The position numbers and the translations under genes are program-made. From contig CM076846.1 in assembly GCA_039519185.1 (NCBI GenBank), forward strand, positions 113,792,566-113,856,565: a stretch of 64,000 bases of DNA. Reading direction: 5' to 3'. This DNA comes from Astragalus membranaceus (Eukaryota; Streptophyta; Magnoliopsida; Fabales; Fabaceae). Of this stretch, positions 43,660 to 55,700 are shown piece after piece (position 1 is the stretch's first letter; each line of letters begins with the position of its first letter). The notes below the pieces were generated by a model that did no database searches, had not been told where the DNA came from, and was given only the letters and a program-made list of their open reading frames with translations.

Positions 43660-43870
43660 TTTTTTTTTGTAAGCAAAAATTGTATTAAGGGGAATACAAG
43701 GGGTACTCTAACCCATATACATACAAAGGGCCTCGTTAAAATCTCCTGGGGCCAAAACTCGCTGGGAAAAAGACTCCATGAGGAAAGAAAGTGCCCCTGA
43801 GAGATCCAAAAGGAACATTACAACTAACAAAAAAACCTAAAAAACACTACCAAAACCACCCACCCACCCA

Positions 43871-44035
43871 GGGCTGACAATGAACCGAACCAACTCGAAC
43901 ATAGTTTGAAACTCGAATCGATAAATAGCTCGTTGATTTGGTTCATGAACCAAATGCGCTGAAAATTGAGCTCGTTAAATAAATAAGCCAAACTTGAGCA
44001 AGGTATAGTTCGACTCGTTTGGTTCATGAATCAGC

Positions 44036-44104
<69 letters not shown>

Positions 44105-44582
44105 CTCTACCATTTTAATTTCAATATGATCTCTGTTATGCATTCTAGGTTTCTAGAGCAAGGTTTTTTGTTTATTGATTGGTGCATTTTGTTTAGCACT
44201 AATTATTATATCATTATACAATTCTCAAATTATTTTATTATTACACTTGTTTATATTTTTTATTAAACTCATGAGATAGGTAAACAAAAATATTATAATT
44301 ATATTTAACTAATTGAATTCAAAACTACTAATAAATTGCTATTTTAAAATGTCAAAAATCTAGAATTTTTTGGTTTTTTTTACAAAAAAAAGCTTTTCTT
44401 AACTTTTTATTCCTGCAAGCCGAGCTAACGAGCTGAACCGAGCGGCTAGCGAGCTTGAGTCGAGTCGAGTTGAACTGAAAAAAAGGTTCATGTGGAACTC
44501 GAATCGAGCTACGAACTGAGCCGATTCTTATCGAGTCGAGCTGAACCAAGTTCAACTCAGCTCGACTCATTTCCAACCCTAG
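43871..44582. mobile_element. Small hAT-like element inside the LINE
   Basis: Starts GGGCTGACAATGAACCGA and ends TTTCCAACCCTAG, an imperfect terminal inverted repeat (AGGGCTGACAATGA against AGGGTTGGAAATGA). It is flanked by the 8-bp direct repeat CCCACCCA (43863-43870 and 44583-44590); the repeat-like flank makes the exact edges uncertain by a base or two. The subterminal GAGCTCG/CGAGTCGAG motifs are typical of plant hAT MITEs. No transposase is encoded. Confidence 0.7.
44041..44103. repeat. (AT)n(GT)n compound microsatellite
   Basis: A short AT run followed by about 26 GT units, inside the hAT-like element. Confidence 0.95.
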
Positions 44583-47470
44583 CCCACCCAACCAAGAAGG
44601 TAAACAAAAGATGATGCCACACCACTAGTACACCTGACAGACACCAACAAACCCAACAGATACCATGAAGAAACTTACCCAAGAAACCAAAGAAGACAAA
44701 CAGCAGCAACACCACGGCCATTCTGAAACACCACCGGGCGCATAAAACCAAAATCATCAACTAACTCCGCACAATCCAGCCACACCTGAACCAAAGTGCC
44801 TTTAACCAAACACCACAAGTGTAGCGCCTATCCAATCAGCACCTGACCAAATTACAAGAGAAGGATTCAAGTTAAAGATAATATTCCACCAATCTGAAAC
44901 AATACAATTGGACTCTCTTCCCAACTTGCAAAAGAACCAACCCCAAGAGAAGTATTTTGCCTTATTCACTACACTATTGTCATAAGGTGCTTGCCCATTA
45001 AAAGCAACAGAATTCCGCTCTGACCAAATGCACCAAACAATAAATAGCCAAATAAGTCTGACAACCCTCTTGTGTCTCTTACCCTGCACAAATTTAGTGA
45101 AGATAGTAAAATGATCAATACCAACCAAGTCTTCCTCCATTTGCACTCTCATCCAGGCTAGAACAACCTGCCAAATTTTCTAAGCAAAAGAACAATGAAA
45201 AAACAAATGGGGTATACTTTCACCAAACTGCCTACATATATGGCATTCCCCAAGCTGTGGATCTAATAACACTCCCATGGACAAGAGATTATCCACAATA
45301 GGCAACCTCCCTAGGAAAAATCTCCACCAAAAAATAATCACCTTGGATGGCACTGGGACCTTCCACAACACCGATAAAGTTTTCAATAATAAAGCATCAT
45401 AAGGGAGCATCTGCGAACTAGACAAAATATGTTGATAACAAGATTTAGCAGTAAACAATGTAAGCCCGTAGCATTCCCAGAACCAAACACCCTTACTATC
45501 CTTGGTTAGTTTCACTTCTTGAAGGATTGCATAGAGTAAATCTGCTTCAGACCGTTCTTCTTCAGATAGTTGACGAGACCAAGAAAGATTCCACCGCCAA
45601 CAAGAGTCCTCTCAATAACCGATCCCCGACACCAAAGACATTTGTTGCGTTGAAAAAACATAGAAAACGGGAAAATGAAGCTCTAAAGAAGAAGAACCAA
45701 TCCACTTTGATTCCAGGACAAAATGGTCGACCCCTCCTGCAACCCACAACCCATCGCTGATTCAAAGAAATTACGATCCAAAGGTAAGTCATCGCCCAAT
45801 TTAATTAAATCCCACCACCATAAAAAATCATTTCTACACGATCTATTAGAGTCAAAACTAGTAGCGGGAGAAGCTAGATAACCATAACGGAAAGAAAGAA
45901 GGTCCTTTCAAACATCATTCAAATCATTTATACACCTCCATTTTCATTTAGCTAACAAACATATGTTGAAAGCCTCCAAGTTCTTCACCCCTAACCCACC
46001 CCCCCTTCTTAGATTTACAAAATAGAGTCCTAGGCCACCTAACTAATTTTCCTTTCTCCTTCAATCGACCCCCAAATAAAATCTCGCTGAATACTAATCA
46101 AATCTTTAATGACTACCTTTGGAGCTTTATAGAATGAGATGAAATATAGAGGAATGTTATTAAGCGACAAATTAATAAGAACCACTCTACCACCAAGAAG
46201 CCAACCTTTTACGCATAGAGTCCACCACATGTTTCCAGGAACCCCGTCTCCTCGGGTTTGCTCCCACCAGTATCCCTAGAAACCTGAAAGGAATAGAGGC
46301 ATCACAACAGGAGAGAAAAGTGGAGGCTGCTTCCATAAACCGGTCTGGCACATTGATCCTTATCAGATTGCTCTTGAAAAAATTAACTTTCAATCCTGAT
46401 ACCAATTTAAAACTCCTGAACATTGATTCAATACTCCACAAATTCGACCAAGATCCCTTACCCAACATAATAGTATCATTAAAAAATTGCATTAAGGAAT
46501 ACTTGAGGTTAGGGGCCACCTCATAACCCTCAAAACTGCCTAACTGAATAGCCTTCTGCACCAAACCTATCAGACGTTCTGCCACAATTAGAAACAAGAA
46601 AGGAGATAGCAGATTTCCTTGTCTAAGACCTTTTGCATTCGAAACTCAGAGGTCGGACTTCCATTAACCAACACCGACATAGAACTAGAAGTTATACAAG
46701 CAAGCATCCACCCAATCCACACCTCATCATAACCCATCCGACCCAACAGACAATTATCCTTCCTCCGCTTTTCCAAGTCAACTACCTCATAAAAAAAAGA
46801 CCCCATCCAAATTTTTCCGACGTGGAATGAAAGCAGATTGACACGGGGAAATAACCTTTGATATCACCTTCTTCAACCTGGAAGCACGAACTTTAACCAA
46901 AATTTTGTACAGGTTGCCAATCAAACTAATAGGCCGATACTCAGTTAGGTCTAAGGGTTATCTTTCTTAGGGATCAGAGCAATAAAAGAAGCTGAGATAG
47001 CTTTAGGCAAGACACACGTGGTCTGAAACTCCTGAATGAAACCCAAAACGTCCTCCTTCACCACATCCCATCAATCCATAACGAACCGCAGATTGAAACC
47101 ATCAGGACCAGGGCTTTTATTTCCATCGCACCCCACACTGCTTCTTTAATTTCCTCTTCAAAAACAGGGGCAGGTAGAAGAAAATTTTCCCCTGCACTGA
47201 TCTTCTTAAACTCAACACCCTCGAGGGTTGGTCGCTCAAAGTTCACATCAATGTATGAATTCTCGAAAAAATTCCTAACCTCTGATTTGATCTCGTTAAC
47301 CTATCCAATCGGGCACCATCCTCCTCTACCATCAAAATATTATTTTTTCTTCTCCGAGATTGTAAGCAAGCATGAAAATACTTGGTATTATCATCCCCTT
47401 CTTTGACCCATCTAACTCTGGATTTTTGTCTCAGGAAATTGTCCTTTAAAATAAGATTATTCCAAAGAAA

Positions 47471-47896
47471 AGCTGCCACTTCTTTTTTCTAAAGCACCAC
47501 ATTACCATCTACCACACCATCTATCCCCCAAGTCTAGCTCATTCATCTCAGACACAATATTCTCAATTTTCAGATCCAACCACCCAAACACCTCTTTATT
47601 CCAAATTCTTAGTTAATTCCTTCCAACATCTTAAGTTTTTCCTTAACCACAAACTTCTTGCAACCAGGTTCTATCAAGGTGTTATCTATCCTTTTTATTT
47701 TTAGTCTCTACATTTTTGCTTCTCATTTTTTTTTGCAAAAAAAAAAATTATTTAAAAAATCAAAAATTCAAAAAAAGAAAGGAAATAAAGAGCAAACAAA
47801 ACAAATGAATTGAAAAAAAAGAGAAAACAAAACATTTTTTCATTATCGTTCTTTGGTGGTTGTTTACAAGTTTGACTTTTTTCTTAGCAGTTCGTC
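47471..47896. other. Spacer with possible 5' LINE debris
   Basis: No intact frame. The part to about 47690 may be decayed upstream LINE sequence; A-rich runs follow near 47730-47830. Confidence 0.35.
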
Positions 47897-48451
47897 ATGG
47901 AAGGGAAGCAAAAAAATAATATTTTCTTTACTAGATGTCTTGTGAAAAATAAGGTTTGTAGTTTGATCATTAATAGAAAATATTGGATCAATATGGCTAA
48001 TACATCATTGGTGGAGAAGTTGGAACCTCCCGTTTGGGAGCACCCACAACCATATATACTCGATAGCCTCGATGATCTAGAGTTTAAAGATATAGGTGAT
48101 GCGATGGTGACCAAGCAAGTGCTATTGTCATTCACACTTAGGAAATATGAAGATGAAGTGCATTTTGATGTGGTGCCTTCTAAAAAATGCCATTTGTTAC
48201 TTGGATTTCAATGGAAGCATCAATGTAAAGCAAAACATGATCGTTGCACCAACATATATTCATTTTTATTTGACAATCATCAAATCACTCTTGTACGAGA
48301 AAAAGTGGACCAAGAACAATTCTTGACAAGAGTTAGTGAGACGAAAGTAATAGTAAAGAGTTTGGTCAATAGGGAAAATCAAGAGAAGGTGAATGAGAAA
48401 AAGGAATGCAATAATAGCGAAGTGGAAAGGAAAGAAATAGAGAGAAAATAA
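47897..48451 (+). pseudogene. Ty3/gypsy pol fragment (protease region), degenerate
   Basis: A 184-residue frame. NNIFFTRCLVKNKVCSLIIN then MANTSLVEKL, VWEHPQPYILDSL, VVPSKKCHLLLGFQWKH and the D-x4-NIYSFLF block follow the protease-to-linker region of legume gypsy polyproteins, as I recall the family. The active-site segment (IIDGGS type in relatives) reads IINRKYWIN, so the catalytic Asp is lost. It ends in a Lys/Glu-rich tail without reverse transcriptase. I judge it a fossil, not a gene. Confidence 0.6.
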
Positions 48452-48583
48452 AATGTAGAGAAGGAAGTGGAGGAGAGTAAAATTATTGCGAGAAAAGAAG
48501 AGACAAGGAGAAATAATGAAGACATTGCTGACAAAAATAAGAATTTTAAAAGGAAGATTGACACTCGAATTAGTTACCAACGA

Positions 48584-48587
<4 letters not shown>

Positions 48588-48669
<82 letters not shown>
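48588..48669. repeat. (CT)n microsatellite, about 82 bp
   Basis: Uninterrupted CT run that interrupts the decayed gypsy sequence. Confidence 0.95.
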
Positions 48670-48671
<2 letters not shown>

Positions 48672-49012
48672 ACGAATCTGAGATTTAAGTCAAAGGTGTT
48701 GGAATATCACACTCGAATATACACAAGAGAAACAGAGGTCGAAAGAAGAGAGAGGCTGTCGAAGGGAAGGGGAGTGTGTCGAAATATGCAAGAACAGTTT
48801 TCTTGACAAAAATACCATTGCCTAATTACAGTTAAATGGATTTTAACCAATCACTTAAAACTAATACACAAAGTGTTCTTAATTGCTAATAGGTCCTACA
48901 CAAGTTTGTAATTACACCACAATACTCTTCCTTAATTCAAACTTGCAAGGCTTAGCATTCCTATCTTGCTCCTCATAGCTTCGAACTTGCTGGTCTTCAA
49001 ACCCTTTGTTAG
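48670..49012. other. Possible old LTR fragment, no gene
   Basis: Begins near a TGTTGGAATATCAC motif (about 48699) that resembles a copia LTR start. No partner end was found. It abuts the older Tekay LTR at 49013. Confidence 0.3.
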
Positions 49013-50122
49013 TGTAACACCCCTTTTCTACCCGGAAATTTTTTGACAAAAATCAGAGTTTCAAAAAACCATTTTTCACTACACCCACAAGGGATGCCAC
49101 ATTTACACCATTAAAACATCACACGCCAATAATAAAATTCACCATTTAAAGGCAGTACGATACATAACAGTAACTCCATCACCACGCAGCGGAATAAAAT
49201 AAAGGTTCTCAATGAGAAATCATAACATCATCATAAAACTTCAGAAATTAGAATAATAGAGACAACTAATAAAACTAGCGTTCATCCCCCCGAGTGCTAC
49301 GTATCAGAGCGACGACACCGACTCGGCTAGCGAAGGTAGACATGCCTTCACTCACAATCACCTACACGTTACCAGCATAGGGGTAACATTCAAACAGAAG
49401 GGGTGAGATATCTAACATTATAATAGCATATATGATAGGCAATATGCTAGAGTTACGACAACTATATCTACCGCTTCACAACAACATCAAATCGTAAATC
49501 ACCAAGAGTCATCACCAATGTCATGAGTAAATAAATGAGATGCAACCCACACCAACGGGTATATGCATGTGGTACCAATCATCACCAATAAAATAGCCAA
49601 TAAGGGCAACATCACCTGTATGAGCATCACCATCATCACCTATAGCTCCAAGGCCGAAGCCTTCATCACCAAAACAATGCATATGAAATGTATGCGACAC
49701 CATGAACAATGCACCAGAGACAATCAACAACAATAGTCATCTATGTGACACAATCAACACCAATATCGACAAATGGTCATAGACCCATCACCTATCACCT
49801 TAGCCAATAAAATAGGCACATCACCTGTTATATCATCACCAATAACACCAATCATCACCAATAACACCTACACCTATAGGACAGTCCAACAACTTGACCA
49901 ACAATCACCGGCCCCAAAGACACCAATAAATTTACAACATCAATGGCAACAACAATTTTACAACACCGAGAACAACGACAATTTACATCACCTGGAACGA
50001 CAACAACTTTACAACACCAGTGCCAACGACCACCGGGGCAGCCACCCAGGCGCCCCAAACCACCAGAAAATGGCGCCCTTGATGGCGCCCAGCAAGCCAA
50101 CAACACAGAAAATGGCGCCCCG
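49013..50122 (-). repeat. Older Tekay LTR, left fragment
   Basis: Contains ATCACCAATAACACC-type short repeats (about 49560-49870). It ends at GGCGCCCCG, the last five bases CCCCG (50118-50122) being the left target copy of the nested element. No gene. Confidence 0.88.
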
Positions 50123-52147
50123 TGTAACACCCCTTTCTACCCGTTACTTTGTTTATAAAAATCAGAGTTTAAAAATCTCGTTCATAGGAAAAGTTACACA
50201 TACTCAAATCAAACGTCGCTTATCAAACTTTAAAAACAGTTTAACTCAAATTCATACGTCCACGTAGCACATCACCATATCAAAAACTCAAGCCTCATGG
50301 TTAACGTCACTTATAACACTCCTCATAACACAATCAACTACGCAGCGGAAATTAGTAAAACATAACCAAATAGTCCACATGGACATAATAATCAAAAATC
50401 ATTAATAAAGGCCGAGTTCGTTTTCCCCCTGAGTGCTACGTATCAGAGCATGACGACTCGACTCAAAAAGTGAAGCTAATACCTTCACTGGGAATCACCT
50501 GCACGTTACCAACACGAGGGCAACATTCAAACAGGAAAGGGTGAGCATCATTTCAGTCTATATAATAGAAAATATGATAAGCACTAATCATAGGCTACGC
50601 ACTAGAATAATCAGCATCCAATACACAAAACATCCACATCACAGTCATCATTCACATCATGTACAAACTCATCTCATGTCATATGGCTTTATGAAGTGCA
50701 ACCCACTCGCGGGTATATGCATGAAGGTACCTTTTCACAAACGTCGCTTAGCCACTCAGGCTTCATCATCACATAGCCACTCAGGCCTCAAAACATCACT
50801 GGGTTTTATGCATATGGGCATGAGACTCTATGACATGCACCACTCACTTCACAAAATCACACAATTACTCAGATCACAGTCAACAATGTGACCCATCACT
50901 TACCTGTTTGCTCGCACGGAGCACAGCACCTGTCAAATTCATAATCATCACACAACATCACTAGGCCACTTAGACCTTAACCTCACTTAGCCACTCAGGC
51001 CCCAAATGTCACTTACACATAAACATCATTTACCTCAAACATTAGCCACTGAGGGCAAAAACGTCATTTGACTAACCACCAAGGGCATCCTCGTCATTTA
51101 CACATCATTATCATTAACTTTGGCCACTAGGGGCAAAACAGTCATTTGACTAGCCACCAAGGGCATCCTCGTCATTTACGCATCTTTTATCATTAACTTT
51201 GGCCACTAGGGGCAAAACAGTCATTTTGACACTACCGCGTTTAAAACTGTTGTTTATACACCAAAAGGGATTTTTAAAGAGTTCCACGTCATTTTTCAAT
51301 GTCACTGGGACGATCACCAGGGACAGCCACTTGGGCGCCCACAAACCATCAGAAAATAACAATTTTTCATTTTAAAAATTAGACCCATAGATGGACAGCG
51401 TAAAAAGCTTCACGACACTTTTTGAATCGTTCAAAACGGACGTCTGAGTCAAAAGTTATGATAAAAATAAGTTTGGGAAAAATTAGACAACGTTCTGAAA
51501 ATTGGCGCCTTAGGCGCCCAGGCAACACAGGCACCCAGCGCCCAGGCGCGCACAACATAGCGCAACACAGCGCCACAGGCGCCCAGCGCCCAGGCGCGCA
51601 CAATGCAACACAGACACGGGCGCCTAGCGCCCAGGGGCAACAACGCGCGCACAACACAGCGCCATAGGCGCTCAGCGCCCAGGCGCGCACACGCACACAC
51701 AGACACAACACGGGCGCCAGCGCCCAGGCGCGCCCCCACGCGCAACAACAACACAGAACAGGCGCCCAGCGCCCAGCATAGGCGCCCAGCGCCCAGAAAC
51801 CAGCAACAACATCCAGAATTTGTCCAACACTTTTTAACAACTAAAAATTCGTTTTCTTCACAATTTTAAAACATAAAACTCCAATTTTTCCCAGCAACTA
51901 AAACGCACTTATCTCATTCCGAATTACCAAAACTCAATTTATCAAAATTCAATCAAAACAAACATCAACACTAACACCTTCATGGCGCCCTAGGCGCCCA
52001 ACAACCATACCCTTATGCGACTTCACTTCCAACAATTCAAACACATAGATCACACCATATTTCTCATTACATACGCATAGCATCATCAATAATACAAATT
52101 CGTAGATCAAGCACCAAGCAACAATCAAATCGCATGAACTCATGATT

Positions 52148-52181
<34 letters not shown>

Positions 52182-52704
52182 AAAATTGGCATCAAGAACA
52201 TCAAGAACGCAAAGAACATCAAAAACATCATGAAATCTAGGAGAAACCTTAGATCTAGGGCCTATCATAGAATGTATTAGATAGAGTGATAGAGCTCCCC
52301 TAACCTTTTCAAGAAGAATTCGATGCCTAGGATGCAGTCACCTACAGATCCACAGCAACAACGGAGATCCTTCCTTTGAACTTCGAACCCTCTTCTCCTT
52401 CTTCCCTTGGCCGCCTTGCTCTTTTCTTTCTCACGCTATTCTCTCCTCCTCTTGCTCTCTCTCGAAATTTCGCACACAATGAGCTAACAACCCTAACCCC
52501 AAACACTACTCCACTTCGCCTATATTGTGGATCATGGGCTTGGGCTTTCCACTTAAGCCCAAGTCATGCAAGTGGCGCCTCCACTTCCTCCTAATACCAC
52601 CAAAATAAATAAAATTCTAATTAATCGAATTACATCAAATAATTTAATTTAAATCCCCAATTATTTAATTAAATAAATTAATTAAATAATTTTAGGGTGT
52701 TACA
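50123..52704 (-). repeat. Nested Tekay 3' LTR (2582 bp)
   Basis: Contains a GGCGCC/CAGGCGCGCACAA repeat region (about 51508-51795), repeated GCCACTNAGGGC motifs (about 50960-51215), and an AT microsatellite (about 52149-52179). Open frames inside it are translations of these repeats. Confidence 0.95.
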
Positions 52705-52716
52705 ACTCTCCCCCAC

Positions 52717-55700
52717 TTAGAATATTTCGTCCTCGAAATTTACCTGATAAAACAACTCTGGGTAGGACTCGCGCATCTTGCTCTCTAGCTCCCAAGTCAT
52801 ACTCTCGCCGGCAGCTCCTAGCCAGACCACTTTCACTAATGCAATCTCTTTGCCTCTAAGTGCCTTCACTTCACGATCCTCAATCCTTACGGGCATCGTC
52901 TCCACAGTGAGATTATCCCGCACCTCTACATCGTCCACTTGGATCACATGAGATGGATCCGAAACATACTTCCGAAGTTGCGACACGTGAAACACGTCGT
53001 GCAAGTTCGAAAGATTTGGCGGTAAAGCCACTCTATAAGCCACATTTCCAATTCTCTCGGATATCTGATAAGGACCAACAAATCGAGGAGTGAGCTTCTT
53101 CGATTTCAACGCCCGACCAACACCGGTAATAGGAGAAACCCTCAAGAACACATGCTCACCCTCCTGAAACTCTAAATCCTTCCTCCGCTTGTCATGATAA
53201 CTCTTCTGACGACTCTGCGAAGCCTTCATCTTCTCACGGATCATCTTGATCTTCTCCGTAGTCTCCCGGACAATCTCCGGTCCCAAAACTACACTCTCTC
53301 CCGAATCATACCAACATAATGGCGTCCTACACTTTCGACCATACAATGCTTCAAACGGTGCCATCCCGATACTGGAATGGTGACTGTTGTTATAGGTAAA
53401 CTCAATCAACGCAAGATATGAATCCCATGAACCCCGCTGTTCCAATACACAAGCCCTCAACAAATCCTCTAGCGATTGAATTGTCCTCTCTGACTGACCG
53501 TCTGTCTGGGGATGATACGCCGAACTCATTTTTAACTTAGAACCCAATTCTTTCTGCAAACTCTTCCAAAACTCGGAAGTGAACCTCGGATCCCTATCTG
53601 ACACAATACTCTTCGGAACACCGTGCAGCCTCACAATCTCCTTGACATATACCTCTGCCAACCTCGACACCGGATAAGTGATATTAATAGGAATAAAGTG
53701 AGCAGACTTCGTTAACCTATCAATGATCACCCAAATAGCGTCATGACCCTTAGCTGTATTCGGTAACCCCGTCACAAAATCCATTGCTATGCTATCCCAT
53801 TTCCACTCTGGAATTTCCAACGGTTGCATTAGCCCTGCAGGCTTCTGATGCTCTACCTTAGATTTCTGACAGGTCAAACAGGCATACACAAACTGCTCCA
53901 CATCTCTCTTCATACCATACCACCAAAACATCTTTTTCAGATCTTGATGCATCTTCGTTGCTCCAGGATGGATACTCAACTTGCTACGATGACCTTCCTC
54001 TAAAATTGCCTTTCTCATCTCTTCATCGTCAGGAACACAGATCCTACCCCGGAACCTCAACACACCACTGGAATCCAATTTGAATTCTTCATCTTCAGAT
54101 TGACCAACCCCATTAATTAAATCCACTAACTTAACATCTGACTTCTGAGCCTCTCTGATGCTGCCCAGGAATTCATTGTCGATCTTTAGCATTCCCAGCT
54201 TGACACTGCGAGGTGTCATCTTACAAACCAAACTCAAATCTCTGAATTCTTCAATTAACTCTAATTCCTTCACCATCATAGCCGACATATGCAAGGACTT
54301 TCTGCTCAAAGCATCAGCCACGACGTTAGCCTTGCCGGGATGATAATTCAAACCGAAGTCATAATCCTTCAAGAGTTCCAACCACCGACGCTGTCTCATA
54401 TTCAACTCTTTTTGATCAAACAGATACTTTAGACTCTTATGATCACTGAACACTTCGAACCTTGAACCATAAAGGTAGTGCCTCCAAATCTTGAGCACAA
54501 AAACCACAGCAGCCAATTCCAAATCATGCGTAGGGTAATTTTTCTCATGAATCCGCAATTGCCTCGACGCATACGCAACGACCTTCCCATCCTGCATCAA
54601 CACACCACCGAGACCCATCTTCGAAGCGTCACAATACACAACGAACGGTTCCTCTGGATTAGGCAACGTCAAAACAGGCGACGTCGTCAATCTCTTTTTC
54701 AGTTCCATAAAACTTTCCTCGCATCGAGCATCCCAAACAAAAACTTTACCCTTGCAAGTCAACTGAGTCAATGGGAGGGCCAACTTGGAAAAACCCTCGA
54801 TGAACCTCCTGTAGTACCCAGCCAAACCCAAAAAGCTTCTAATCTCTGTTACGGACTTCGGAGACTCCCACTCCAACACTGCTTCTACTTTTGCCGGATC
54901 AACCGCAATACCATTACCAGAAATCACGTGCCCAAGGAAACTCACCTCTTTCAGCCAGAACTCACACTTCGATAACTTAGCGTACAACTTTTTCTCTTTT
55001 AAAACTTCCAACACTGACTTCAGGTGCTCAGCATGCTCTTCATCTGACTTAGAATAAACTAGGATATCATCTATGAAGATTACCACAAACCGATCTAGGT
55101 AATTATGGAAAATACGGTTCATATATTCCATAAATACACCAGGAGCATTGGTCACACCGAACGGCATCACAGAATACTCATAATGCCCATACCTTGTCCT
55201 GAATGCTGTCTTCTGAACATCCTCATCCTTTACTTTAATCTGATGATATCCGGACCTCAAATCGATTTTGCTGAAAACACGAGCACCCACTAACTGATCC
55301 ATCAGATCGTCGATTCTCGGAAGCGGATACTTATTCTTGATAGTTACCTTATTCAACTGACGATAGTCCACACATAACCTCATGCTCCCATCTTTCTTTT
55401 TCACTAACAATACCGGAGCTCCCCACGGTGATACACTCGGTCTTACAAACTTCTTCTCAAGCAATTCTTCAAGTTGCGTCTTCAACTCAGACAGTTCCGA
55501 CGCCGACATTCTGTACGGAGCCATAGACACAGGCCTCGTACCAGGTACAAGATCAATCGAAAATTCAACTTCTCTCTCCGGTGGCACACCCGGAATCTCA
55601 TCAGGAAAAACCTCAGGAAATTCACGTACTACCTTCAGTTCTTCAATAACAGCCTGACTCTCAGCAGACAACGAAGCCATCAACGCAAATAACTGAACTC

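Larger units (their letters stand above)
43660..47470 (-). mobile_element. Degenerate L1-type LINE
   Basis: The plus-strand poly-T at 43660-43668 is the A-tail of a minus-strand LINE. The adjacent block to about 43800 resembles plant L1 3' ends. Coding remains in order on the minus strand: linker after the endonuclease (SRVRWVKEGDDNTKYFHACL, near 47400); reverse transcriptase pieces (DEVWIGWMLACITSSSMSVL near 46720; LIVAERLIGLVQKA near 46580); FFNDTIML near 46490, where FADDT is expected; a zinc-knuckle-type zf-RVT region (VPVPSKVIIFWWRFFLGRLP, CHICRQFGESIPHLFFHC, near 45240-45380); and the C-terminal LFIVWCIWSERNSVAFNG near 45000. Frameshifts and stops separate all of them and the catalytic motif is broken. 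The endonuclease is not recognisable. Confidence 0.8.

Noticed and set aside
48467..48806. Ser-Leu-rich frames of 73 and 106 codons
   Set aside because: Translations of the CT repeat at 48588-48669.
50541..52594. Several 70-153-codon frames in the Tekay LTR, all duplicated at 57617-59662
   Set aside because: Present in both LTR copies, repeat-driven, and without conserved domains.
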